Below, piece after piece: positions 26,816-37,097 of a stretch of DNA of 64,000 nucleotides (positions within the stretch are counted from its first letter, which is position 1; every line of letters starts with the position of its first letter). The DNA lies in assembly GCA_963840425.1 (NCBI GenBank), contig CAWIYZ010000032.1, positions 124,001 through 188,000 of the forward strand, written 5' to 3'. Source of the stretch: CADEFX01 sp963840425 (GTDB lineage: Bacteria; Pseudomonadota; Alphaproteobacteria; Rhizobiales; Hyphomicrobiaceae). A program made the translations under genes and the position numbers. The notes under the pieces are model-generated. The model ran no database searches and was not told where the DNA came from. It saw only the letters and a program-made list of their open reading frames with translations.

Positions 26816-27805
26816 ATGGCGACGAACAAGAAGAAAGTGCTGATGACGGACTCGATGGACCGGGCCGGCGCCGAGGTTCTTCGGGCTCGCGACGACCTCG
26901 AGGTCGTGCCCTTCAACTATATGGCGACCCGGCCCGAATACGTCGCGCTGCTCGAGCAGCATGCGCCCGTGCACGCAACCGTGCTGAGCAGCACGCTCTT
27001 CGGAGAGCCTGAGCTTGTTGCGGCCAAGGGCATCGAGGTCATCGCGCGCATCGGCGTCGGCTATGACGCCATCGATATCCCGCTGATGACGAAGCACAAG
27101 GTGCCGGTGATGATCGCAGGCACCGCCAATTCACCGTCGGTTGCCGAGAAGGCGATGACGCTGATGCTGACGCTCGCCAAGCGCGTGGGCGAGCTGGACC
27201 GATTGGTGGGCGAGGGGCGCTGGGGCGAGCGGTTCAACACGGTGCCGGTTGACCTGTTCGAGAAGACCGTGCTCATCGTCGGCTTCGGCCGCATCGGCTC
27301 GCGCTCGGCCAAGCGCTGCCAGGCCATGGAAATGAAGGTTCTGGTCTACGACCCCTACGTCCCGGCGACGACCATCAGTGCGGCGGGATGCGAGCCGGTC
27401 ACCGATCTCGACGCGGCCGTTGCGCGCGCCGACTTCATCACCATCCACTGCCCGAAGACAAAGGAGACGGTCGGCATGTTCAATGCGGCGCGGCTCGGCC
27501 GCATGAAGCCATCCGCCTACCTCGTGTGCACGGCGCGCGGCGGCATCATCGACGAGAAGGCGCTGCATGCGGCGCTCGTCGGCAAAAAGATTGCCGGCGC
27601 CGGTCTCGACGTGTTCGACAAGGAGCCCCCCGACACCGACAACCCGCTGCTGAAGCTCGCCAACGTAATCAAGGCCCCGCACATGGCTGGAGTGACCGTG
27701 GAGTCGCGCAGCCGCATGGCGGTGCAGGCAGCGCAGAACGTGCTGTCGGTGTTCGATGGCAGGCCCAACAAGGAGAACGCGGTCAATAAGGAAATCTACG
27801 AATAG
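26816..27805 (+). CDS. D-2-hydroxyacid dehydrogenase (phosphoglycerate dehydrogenase-like)
   Basis: 329 residues. NAD-binding motif GFGRIG at 156-161, with catalytic Arg241 (TARGG), Glu270 (FDKEP) and His289 (APHMAG). ARIGVGYDAID is the substrate-domain loop. It resembles SerA-type dehydrogenases but lacks a C-terminal ACT regulatory domain, which favours a catabolic role over serine synthesis. It starts at ATG 26816 behind CAGGAGAC. It is the third gene of the rightward RraA-like / enolase-superfamily / dehydrogenase unit. The end is convergent with the amidohydrolase gene, 16 bases apart. Confidence 0.88.
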   Translation: MATNKKKVLMTDSMDRAGAEVLRARDDLEVVPFNYMATRPEYVALLEQHAPVHATVLSSTLFGEPELVAAKGIEVIARIGVGYDAIDIPLMTKHKVPVMIAGTANSPSVAEKAMTLMLTLAKRVGELDRLVGEGRWGERFNTVPVDLFEKTVLIVGFGRIGSRSAKRCQAMEMKVLVYDPYVPATTISAAGCEPVTDLDAAVARADFITIHCPKTKETVGMFNAARLGRMKPSAYLVCTARGGIIDEKALHAALVGKKIAGAGLDVFDKEPPDTDNPLLKLANVIKAPHMAGVTVESRSRMAVQAAQNVLSVFDGRPNKENAVNKEIYE

Positions 27806-27821
27806 TTGGTTGGGCGCGGTG

Positions 27822-28751
27822 TCACTTGGCGAGCATGGGCGCGGGCAGACGATAGACGCGGATCGCGTTGTTGTGAAAGAGCTTCAGGCGGTCAGCGCGA
27901 GGCAGGTCCGCGGTTGCCGCCTTGAAGCCGGAATAGATCGTGTCGAACGAGCCGACGAGCAAGTCGACCGGGAAGTTTGAGGCGAACATGCAGCGGTCGG
28001 CGCCGAAAGCCTCGATCAGGTCACGAATGATCGGGCGCTGCTCATCGAGCGTCCACGGCCTGCCTTTGATGCCGATACCGGAAATCTTCATGGTGACCTG
28101 CGGCGCGTTGGCCGCACGTTTGATCGCAGTCCGCCAACCCCCCAAGGCCTCCGGTGAGCGGTCCGCCGGCAGGAACGCGTGATTGATGACGACGGGCGTT
28201 TCGGGAAAAGCCGAGATCAGGTCCAGCAGCTCGTCCACGTGCCACCACGGCGCCTGCAACTCGAAATGCAAACCATGACGCGCCAGCGCCGCGTAGCCGC
28301 GCCGCCAGTTCGCATCGCTCATGCTGCCCGGTGCGCCGCGCTCGACCCGATCGGGAGAGGCCGCAGCTGTCGGTTTGTGCCGGATGCCGCGCACGAGGGG
28401 AAAGGCTGCGTGCCGCACCAGCTCATCGGTTGCTCCGTCCGCGTGCAGGATGGTGCGTGCGACGTGGGCCGCCGGTAGGCCGTGCCTTGCCGCCACCTCG
28501 CTCATCCAGCGGCTCTCCGCCACCTGATCGGCCTCGTCCCACTCTCCTTCCATGGTGACGGTTGCTACCACGTTGTGCCCGGCCGTCACGCGGCCGTAGT
28601 CGTCGGGAAGGAAGTTGCGGCGGATGGCGGAATAGTCGCCGTAGCGGAAGCTCTCTAGCGGTGCGCCGACCAGCCAGGGATGCGCCTTCTGGCTCAGATC
28701 CCAGAAGTGATGATGCGCATCGATGATGGGCAGATCGTCATCGTGAGCCAC
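27822..28751 (-). CDS. Amidohydrolase 2 family metal-dependent hydrolase
   Basis: 309 residues, TIM-barrel hydrolase of the amidohydrolase-related (COG3618) group. The N-terminal metal motif H-x-H appears in PIIDAHHHFWD. Further metal/active-site positions are likely in VVINHAF and FASNFPVD. Family members hydrolyse lactones (for example L-fucono-, L-rhamnono- or galactarolactone, or 2-pyrone-4,6-dicarboxylate) as well as amides. In a cluster with sugar-acid dehydratases a sugar lactonase is a reasonable guess, not a demonstration. It is the last gene of the leftward hydrolase-hisD-pdxA-tctC unit, 11 bases after tctC. Confidence 0.85.
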   Translation of the reverse strand: MAHDDDLPIIDAHHHFWDLSQKAHPWLVGAPLESFRYGDYSAIRRNFLPDDYGRVTAGHNVVATVTMEGEWDEADQVAESRWMSEVAARHGLPAAHVARTILHADGATDELVRHAAFPLVRGIRHKPTAAASPDRVERGAPGSMSDANWRRGYAALARHGLHFELQAPWWHVDELLDLISAFPETPVVINHAFLPADRSPEALGGWRTAIKRAANAPQVTMKISGIGIKGRPWTLDEQRPIIRDLIEAFGADRCMFASNFPVDLLVGSFDTIYSGFKAATADLPRADRLKLFHNNAIRVYRLPAPMLAK

Positions 28752-28762
28752 GAGACTGCTCT

Positions 28763-29738
28763 CTAGTTCTTGGCGAGGCCCAAGTCCTTCAGCAATTCTC
28801 CGGCCGTGGCGCCAAACTTTGACGCGAAGGCTTTGAACTGGTCCGGCGTCTCCCAGACTGGCGTGATGCCGCGATCCTTGAGCGGTCCTTGCACGTCGTC
28901 GCGCGCATGCGCTTTCTGCGCCGTTGCGATCAGCTTCGCCCGAACGTCCGCCGGCACGCCCTTGGGCAGCACCAGCGAGAACCAGTTGACGAACTGCCAG
29001 TCGAGCCCGGTCGATTCCTTTAGCGTCGGGACATTGGCAAAGCTCGACAGGCGCTCACCGCCCATGGTGGCCAGAACGACGACCTTGCCGGCATCCGCCA
29101 GCGCTTTGGCCTCGATGGGCGAGGTGGTGGTCATGCTGAGGCCGTCAGCGGCCAGATCGTTGAGCGCCGGCGCACCGCCTTGGCTCGGCACATACTTGAC
29201 GTGATCGGCTGCGACACCCGCCGCCTTGCAGAGCCCGGCGATGGCCAGATGCCAGGCGCCGCCAGGGCCTGTACCCGATGAGGTCATCGTTCCCTTCGGC
29301 GAGACCTTGATGGCGGCGACCAGATCGTTCGCGGTTTTGTAGGGTCCGCCGGCGCGGACGGTCAGGCCGGCCGGGATGGTCGTGATGCGCGAGACGAGAT
29401 CGAACGAGTTCGGGTGTGATGTCGCCGAGCCCCAGCGTCTTGAATGACGCGATCTCCGACGTTGCAATCCCGATCGTGTAGCCGTCCGGCGTCGCCATGG
29501 CGATAGCCGTGTGTCCGGTGATGCCGCCGCCCCCAGTCCGGTTGACGACATTGACTGGCTGGCCGATCTCCTTCTCCAGGCCTGCGGCCAGGATACGCGC
29601 GACTGTGTCGGTCCCGCCGCCCGCGGCCCACGGCACGATCATGGTGATCGGGCGGTCCGGAAAGGCCGCGCGTGCCGGTTGCGCCACCCAAAGCAGCGCG
29701 CCTGTCACGCACACAGCCGCAAGAATTCGACGAAACAT
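28763..29738 (-). CDS. Tripartite tricarboxylate transporter binding protein TctC/Bug (frameshifted near 29408)
   Basis: Periplasmic carboxylate-binding protein of about 324 residues after correction. It has a signal peptide ending near QPARA, then FPDRPITMIVPWAAGGGTDTVAR, the Bug-family opening, and later GTGPGGAWHLA and DVRAKLIA. The frame breaks after GDITPE: the continuation SFDLVSRITTIPAGL is one frame over, equal to one extra base at about 29408. It starts at ATG 29738 behind GAGGAG. No tctA or tctB membrane genes are present, so the protein is an orphan. Orphan Bug proteins may feed a transporter elsewhere or act as sensors. It sits between pdxA and the amidohydrolase gene in one unit. 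Confidence 0.87.
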
Positions 29739-29783
29739 TCTTCTCTCCTCGATCCTCTATGTCTTTGACCGACCGCAGCGCGC

Positions 29784-30857
29784 TTATGCCGCCGCACGCA
29801 CCTGCGAGACGACAGCCTCGAGCCGCTGGGCGCGCCCCGCCGCATCGATCGCCCCCGGCTTGGCCATGCTGGCCGCGATCAGCAGCGCGTTCCGGCTGGC
29901 ACCTGGATTGGCAATGCCCTTGCCGGTGATGTCGTACGCGGTGCCGTGTGCAGGAGTGCAGATGGGAAAGCCATACCCGGCGATCAACGTGACACCGCGC
30001 TCGAAGCCCATCAGCTTCATCGCGATCTGGCCCTGATCGTGGTACATGGTCTGCACCGCGTCGAAGTCACCGCGCTTGGCGCGAACGAACACCGTGTCGG
30101 GCGGGTAGGGTCCGTCGCAATCGATACCCTTGGCCTTGGCGGCTTCGACTGCCGGCTCGATCTCATCGATCTCCTCGCGTCCGAAATTTCCACCATCGCC
30201 GGCGTGCGGATTGAGACCTGCCACCGCAATCCGCGGCCTGGCAATGCCCGCCTCGCGCATGCAGCGATCGGTCAGCTCGATACCTGAGATCACAGCCGCC
30301 TTTGTGATGTACTTGGCCACGTCCTTGAGCGGCACGTGCGATGTGACGCGGGCATTCCACAGATTGTCGAGAATGTTGAACTCGCGCCCGTTCGCCTTGG
30401 CGCCCGTCTCCTCGGTGATGACGGCGATCTCGTCCTCGTAGCTTGGCAGCGCCTGCTTCATGGCGTGCTTGTTGAAGGGCGTGAACGCAACGGCATCTGC
30501 TGCCCCGTTCGCGCCGAGCCTCAGGATCGTGCGGAAATTGGTGAGCGCGAATGCGCCACCGGCCTTGCTGGATACGCCTTGCTCGACCGACCCTGGCGCG
30601 AGATGGCCGAGGTCCACGAACAGGACACGGCCGTTGGTCGCCGGCGGACCACTGCCCGGCTTCCACACCGTGCAGTCCACCTTCACACCGGCAATTCTCT
30701 CGCCTTCGGCCAGGATGCGCCGATCACCGATGACGATGAAATCTGCCGCCGTGAGCACTTCGGGATCCACGAGCAGCTTGGCGGTCAACTCCGCGCTGAT
30801 CCCGCACGGATCTCCCATGGCGAGCGCAATGGTCGGCCGCCTCGGCGCTGGGCTCAC
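29784..30857 (-). CDS. PdxA-family 4-phospho-hydroxyacid dehydrogenase (PdxA2-like)
   Basis: 357 residues of the 4-hydroxythreonine-4-phosphate dehydrogenase family: metal-dependent NAD(P) enzymes that oxidise and decarboxylate phosphorylated hydroxy acids. MGDPCGISAE (usually MGDPAGIGPE), a metal His in SHVPLKDV, HDQGQIAMK, and GTAYDITGKGIANPGA are visible. It starts at GTG 30857, supported by AGGAGG 8 bases upstream. Its place in a catabolic unit rather than near vitamin B6 or ksgA genes suggests PdxA2, which oxidises D-threonate- or erythronate-type 4-phosphates. PdxA2 normally works with a DUF1537 kinase, and none is present in this window. Alternatives are aromatic dihydrodiol dehydrogenases of the same family. 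Confidence 0.87.
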   Translation of the reverse strand: MSPAPRRPTIALAMGDPCGISAELTAKLLVDPEVLTAADFIVIGDRRILAEGERIAGVKVDCTVWKPGSGPPATNGRVLFVDLGHLAPGSVEQGVSSKAGGAFALTNFRTILRLGANGAADAVAFTPFNKHAMKQALPSYEDEIAVITEETGAKANGREFNILDNLWNARVTSHVPLKDVAKYITKAAVISGIELTDRCMREAGIARPRIAVAGLNPHAGDGGNFGREEIDEIEPAVEAAKAKGIDCDGPYPPDTVFVRAKRGDFDAVQTMYHDQGQIAMKLMGFERGVTLIAGYGFPICTPAHGTAYDITGKGIANPGASRNALLIAASMAKPGAIDAAGRAQRLEAVVSQVRAAA

Positions 30858-30945
30858 GGTTTCCTCCTGGATGTCTGAATTCGCCTTCGCGCTATCATGC
30901 AAGCCTCGGAGCGGCAAGCGCAAGCGGCGCTCATGCCCGGCACGC

Positions 30946-32224
30946 TCAGTTCGCCCCTTCGAACCGCTTCTCGCGCACCTCAGCGGTGACGGCATGCGCG
31001 ATCATGCCTTCCTCGCGGCAGATGCGGCTGATGACGCCGGCCATGTCGCGCGAGGCACGCCGCGTCAGGCGCTGATAGGTGACGGTCTTGATGAACTTGC
31101 CGACCCACAGGCCGCCCGTGTAGCGCGCCGCGCGCCCGGTCGGCAGCGTGTGGTTGGTGCCCACGCCCTTGTCGCCGTAGGCCACGGTGGCTTCCTCACC
31201 CACGAACAGGGAGCCGTAATTGGTGAGACTTGTCGAGATAGTAGTCGTCCCGGCCGGTCTGCAGCTCCAGATGCTCGGGCGCGTACTCGTCCGATACCGC
31301 GATGGCTTCGTCGTCGTTGTCCACCACCACGATCTCACCGAGGTCTGCCCATGCCCTACCGGCATTGTCGCGCGTTGGCAGGTTCGGGAGTTGCCGTGCG
31401 ACCTCCTTGAGCACAGCCTCTCCAAGCCGTCGCGATGTCGTCACGAGCCAAGCGGGGCTGTCCGGTCCGTGCTCGGCTTGGCCCAGCAGGTCGGTGGCGA
31501 CCAGCGCCGGATCGGCGGTATCGTCGGCGATAATGAGAATCTCCGTGGGGCCGGCCAGCAGATCGATGCCGACAGTGCCGTACAGCTGGCGCTTGGCTTC
31601 TGCCACGTAGGCGTTACCCGGCCCCGTGATCATGTCGACCTTCGGCATGCCCACACAGCCATAGGCCATGGCCGCCATGGCCTGCACGCCGCCGATGCAG
31701 AAGATTTCGTCCGCCCCCGAATGGCGCAAGGCATACAACGTCTGCGGATAAATGCCGTCAGGCCCGCGCGGCGGCGCCGCACCGATGATCCTCCCGACGC
31801 CTGCCACCTTGGCCGTGCCCACACTCATGAGGGCAGCCGAGATCAGCGGGTATTTACCGCCGGGGATGTAGCAACCGACGCTTCCGACCGGGATCAGCTT
31901 CTGCCCCAGCACGATGCCGGCCTCCATCTCGGTCTCGAACGCACGCATGCTGTCCTTCTGCCTACGCGCGAACTCCGTGACCTGCTTGTGGCAGAAGGCG
32001 AAGTCCTCCTTGAAGCTCGTAGGCAGGCTTTTCGACTTGGCTTCGACCTCGGCGGCCGAAACGCGAAACTCGCCGCTCCATTTGTCGAGATCGTGGGCGA
32101 ATTTCCGCACCGCCTCATCGTGCTTCTCGGCAATCTCCGCCAGCATGCGGCGGACGGTGCTCTCGACCTCGGCCTTGCCGACTTGGGCGGCGGCGGCTGC
32201 CTTCTTCAGATATTCGCGTGCCAC
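30946..32224 (-). CDS. hisD: Histidinol dehydrogenase-family enzyme (frameshifted near 31228)
   Basis: Zinc- and NAD-dependent alcohol dehydrogenase family, about 425 residues after correction. PVGSVGCYIPGGKYPL, GPGNAYVAEAKRQL, GPTEILIIADD and catalytic YAPEHLEL are present. The C-terminal zinc-site region GVGTNHTLPTGRAARY lies in another frame: after YYLDK the product should continue as LTNYGSLFVGEE, equal to one extra base at about 31228. It starts at GTG 32224 behind GGGAGGAAA. The catabolic context and N-terminal sequence resemble HisD paralogues such as sulfopropanediol dehydrogenase HpsN more than biosynthetic HisD; no other his genes are nearby. The substrate is unknown, and the symbol records family only. 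Confidence 0.85.
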
Positions 32225-32285
32225 GGCCGTTTCCTCCCGCTGACTGCCATGCGCGGGGACGTTAGGAGTGCCTGCGTCAGGCGGG

Positions 32286-33128
32286 TCAAGAAAGGCGGGC
32301 GTGTCCCGCTTGGCCCTTCTCGACCCGATCGAGAAAGTCGGAGGTGAGACGTGCCGCCTCCTCCGCATGAGAGAAGGGCAGCCCGTGCCGCACACCCGCA
32401 AACACGCAGAGCTCCGCGTGCGGTACGAGCTCGACGAGCTCGGTAGCCTGGCGAACCGGTACGAACGGACTGGAGTCGGGTGCGAGAATGAGAAGCGGAG
32501 CCTTCAGCTTGCTGACGGTCGCCGTCAAATTCTGCACAGCCAGCAGCTCGCCGAGCCCCAGCACCACATGCGCCTTGGCGCGCGCCTGCTCGGAGGCAAA
32601 CCAGGCGAGCTCGTCTGCATCGCCGGCGCCGGGCGCAAAGCGCAGTGCCATCATGCGTTCCGCCCAGCCCGCGATCCCATCTTTTTCAATCTCCGCCTTC
32701 CAGCCGGGCAGGCGGCCGATGCCTTGCCCTTTGTAGGCGGCATTCGAGATGGTGACGGAGGCAACGCGATCCGGCCGCTCCAGCGCCGCTGCCAGAGCCA
32801 CCGTGCCGCCCATGGACTCCCCGACGAGATGCACCGGTCCGGTTCCCGCCAGATCTGCAATCTCAAAAAGGTCTGCTATCAGCTCGGCCATGCTCCACTT
32901 GTGGCCGTTGGAGGGAACAAATGAGCTGCCGAATCCGCGGAAATCGAAACGCGCGGTCGGATGGCGGACGGCGATGTGGGGCAACCAGCCGCTCCAAATG
33001 TCGCGGTTGGTTCCAATGCCATGGTGAAATATGACAGGCCGCCCCTCCGGCCGCCACGGCGGACGCAGGTCGGTTAAGGTATATGCCAGACCGCGCGCTG
33101 TTATGTTGCGTGGCACCATGTCGGTCAT
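32286..33128 (-). CDS. Alpha/beta hydrolase
   Basis: 280 residues, alpha/beta-hydrolase fold. The oxyanion region HHGIGTN, nucleophile elbow GESMGG (catalytic Ser) and catalytic His in GVRHGLPF are visible, with the acid probably in LILAPDSSPF. Similar enzymes include 3-oxoadipate enol-lactonases and small-ester hydrolases, so a lactone or ester substrate fits the cluster. It is the first gene of the leftward unit. hisD follows 61 bases downstream, and the ABC importer operon diverges from it across a 223-base gap with a palindrome. Confidence 0.85.
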   Translation of the reverse strand: MTDMVPRNITARGLAYTLTDLRPPWRPEGRPVIFHHGIGTNRDIWSGWLPHIAVRHPTARFDFRGFGSSFVPSNGHKWSMAELIADLFEIADLAGTGPVHLVGESMGGTVALAAALERPDRVASVTISNAAYKGQGIGRLPGWKAEIEKDGIAGWAERMMALRFAPGAGDADELAWFASEQARAKAHVVLGLGELLAVQNLTATVSKLKAPLLILAPDSSPFVPVRQATELVELVPHAELCVFAGVRHGLPFSHAEEAARLTSDFLDRVEKGQAGHARLS

Positions 33129-33190
33129 TTTCCAAGGCTCGCGAAGTTAAGTGTTGCGTCTCACGCTAGGTGACCGAATATTGGGCGGTC

Positions 33191-33205
33191 AACTCGCTGC
33201 GAGTT
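33191..33205. promoter_or_regulatory. Candidate operator: 15-bp perfect palindrome
   Basis: AACTCGC-T-GCGAGTT is a perfect inverted repeat with a one-base centre. It lies midway in the divergent gap between the hydrolase gene and the ABC importer operon. Size and place suit a dimeric regulator (GntR or LacI type). No regulator gene is adjacent to claim it. Confidence 0.5.
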
Positions 33206-33309
33206 ACGTGCACGGCTACCTACTGCTGCGACCACGTTAGCCAATGGCGCCTCCAAGCTTGCGCTAGCGGTCCGGCTTGAGTAGCAAGAAAGAAGATGGC
33301 GAGAGACTG

Positions 33310-33330
33310 CCGGCCCGATTTGTGGGCCGG
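33310..33330 (+). promoter_or_regulatory. Leader hairpin before the ABC importer operon
   Basis: CCGGCCC (33310-33316) pairs with GGGCCGG (33324-33330) around GATTTGT. It ends about 8 bases before the Shine-Dalgarno sequence AGGGAGGAG of the first gene, so it may stabilise the leader or influence initiation. Confidence 0.4.
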
Positions 33331-33351
33331 AAGCATAAGGGAGGAGTTTCG

Positions 33352-35421
<2,070 letters not shown>

Positions 35422-35484
35422 GCCGCACACTTGCGGCCCGGTGTTGCAATCAAACAAGAAAAGCACAGGAGCGAAACGAACATC

Positions 35485-37071
35485 ATGATGGTCCCTCGAA
35501 TATTCGCAGCGTTCCTTGCTGCATGGGCTTGCACCTCGCTCGAGGCGGCTGCCAACGAGACCCCCAAGAAGGGCGGCGTCCTCAATTTCGCGGTTGTTGC
35601 CGAGCCGCCGAACTACGACTGTCACGGCAACTCGACGTTCGGGCTCGCTCACCCGATCTTCCCCCACTACTCGACTTTGATTAGGTACACGGGCGATTGG
35701 AAATCGATGAAGATCGAAGGGGATCTGGCCGAGAGCTGGGCCGTTTCGCCCGATGGATTGGCCTTCACCTTCAAGCTGCACAAGGGCGTCAAGTTCCATG
35801 ATGGCTCGCCACTGACGTCGGCAGATGTCAAAGCGACCTACGAGCGCATCATCAATCCGCCGACGGGGGTCGTCTCCACCCGCAGGGCACTCTACGAGGA
35901 CGTCAGCGCAATCGAGACGCCGGACGATCACACAGTGATCTTCAAAATCCGCGCCCCGAATGCTTCGATGCTGGATGGCTTCGCCTCACCCTGGAACTGC
36001 ATTTACAGCGCCGCCAAGCTCAAGGAAAACCCGCGCTATCCCGAAACCAATATCATGGGAACGGGCGCGTTCGCTCTGGTCGAGCACGTGAAAGGTTCCT
36101 CTTGGGAAGGCAAGCGCTTCGACGGCTACTTCCGTAAGGATCGGCCCTACCTCGATGGATACAAGGCCTTCTTCGTCAAGTCGGCGGCGCTCGCGACTGG
36201 TCTCATTGGCGGCCAGTTCGATATCGAGTTGCGTGGGCTGACGCCGGGCGAGCGCGACCAGGTCGTCGACAAGATGAAGGAGAGCGCGGTTCTGCTCGAG
36301 GGGCCCTGGTCCGCAAGCCTGATGCTGACCATCAACGCCAAGAAGAAACCGTTCGACGACGTGCGCGTGCGTCAGGCCCTTTCCCTCGCCATCGACCGCT
36401 GGGGCGGTGCGCCGGCCATGGCCAAGATCTCGCTCATGAAGTTCGTCGGCGGCTTCAGCCGTCCCGGCTACGAGTACGGACTGACCGACAGCGAGCTGGA
36501 AAAGCTTCCTGGCTACGGGCGCGATATCAACGCGTCACGCGAGCAGGCCAAGAAGTTGCTGGCGGAAGCGGGTGTCAAGGACCTGAAGCTGAACTTCCTG
36601 AACCGCAGCGTCGGCCAACCCTATACGGCAGCCGGCATCTATTCCGTGGACCAGTGGAAGCGTATCGGCGTGGAAGCCGATCACAAACAGCTCGAAACCA
36701 AGCTGTTCTTCGACGGTCTGGCCCGCGGCGAGTTCGACGTGGCCATGGACTTTATCACCGACCATGCCGACGACCCCAACCTGCAGTATGTGCATGTGGT
36801 GTCGGAGGCCATGAACAACCCGCAATCCTATTCCAAACACTCAGACTTGAAGATCGACGAGCTGTTCCAGGCCCAGAAGCGGGAGCTCGATCCCGCCAAG
36901 CGCAAGCTGCTGACTAAGGACTTCGAGCGCTACTCCATCAGCCAAGCCTACAACATCATGCTTTTCTGGTGGCAGCGCATCGTGGTGCACAACAAGAAGA
37001 TCAAGGGCTGGAAGCTCACCCCCAGCCACTATCTCGGCAACGATTTGACTGAGGTGTGGCTCGACCAGTAG
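35485..37071 (+). CDS. ABC transporter binding protein, family 5 (first of three tandem copies)
   Basis: 528 residues with a signal peptide (cleavage near EAAA-NETPKK; no lipobox) and the SBP_bac_5 fold used by dipeptide/oligopeptide and nickel importers. Diagnostic features are TPKKGGVLNFAVVAEPPNYD at the mature N-terminus, GDLAESW, HKGVKFHDGSPLTSADVK, RVRQALSLAIDRW and the ending EVWLDQ. It is clearly paralogous to the next two genes along its whole length. It starts at ATG 35485, preceded by AAACAAGAAAAGCACAGGAGCG. A close version of this leader also precedes the second copy. The ligand is unknown; peptides are only one possibility. Confidence 0.92.
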   Translation: MMVPRIFAAFLAAWACTSLEAAANETPKKGGVLNFAVVAEPPNYDCHGNSTFGLAHPIFPHYSTLIRYTGDWKSMKIEGDLAESWAVSPDGLAFTFKLHKGVKFHDGSPLTSADVKATYERIINPPTGVVSTRRALYEDVSAIETPDDHTVIFKIRAPNASMLDGFASPWNCIYSAAKLKENPRYPETNIMGTGAFALVEHVKGSSWEGKRFDGYFRKDRPYLDGYKAFFVKSAALATGLIGGQFDIELRGLTPGERDQVVDKMKESAVLLEGPWSASLMLTINAKKKPFDDVRVRQALSLAIDRWGGAPAMAKISLMKFVGGFSRPGYEYGLTDSELEKLPGYGRDINASREQAKKLLAEAGVKDLKLNFLNRSVGQPYTAAGIYSVDQWKRIGVEADHKQLETKLFFDGLARGEFDVAMDFITDHADDPNLQYVHVVSEAMNNPQSYSKHSDLKIDELFQAQKRELDPAKRKLLTKDFERYSISQAYNIMLFWWQRIVVHNKKIKGWKLTPSHYLGNDLTEVWLDQ

Positions 37072-37097
37072 CGGTCAAGCAAGAAAAGGAGCGAAAG

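Noticed and set aside
30946..32224. Histidine biosynthesis gene hisD
   Set aside because: No other his genes nearby, a catabolic operon context and HpsN-like N-terminal sequence; kept as a HisD-family enzyme of unknown substrate.
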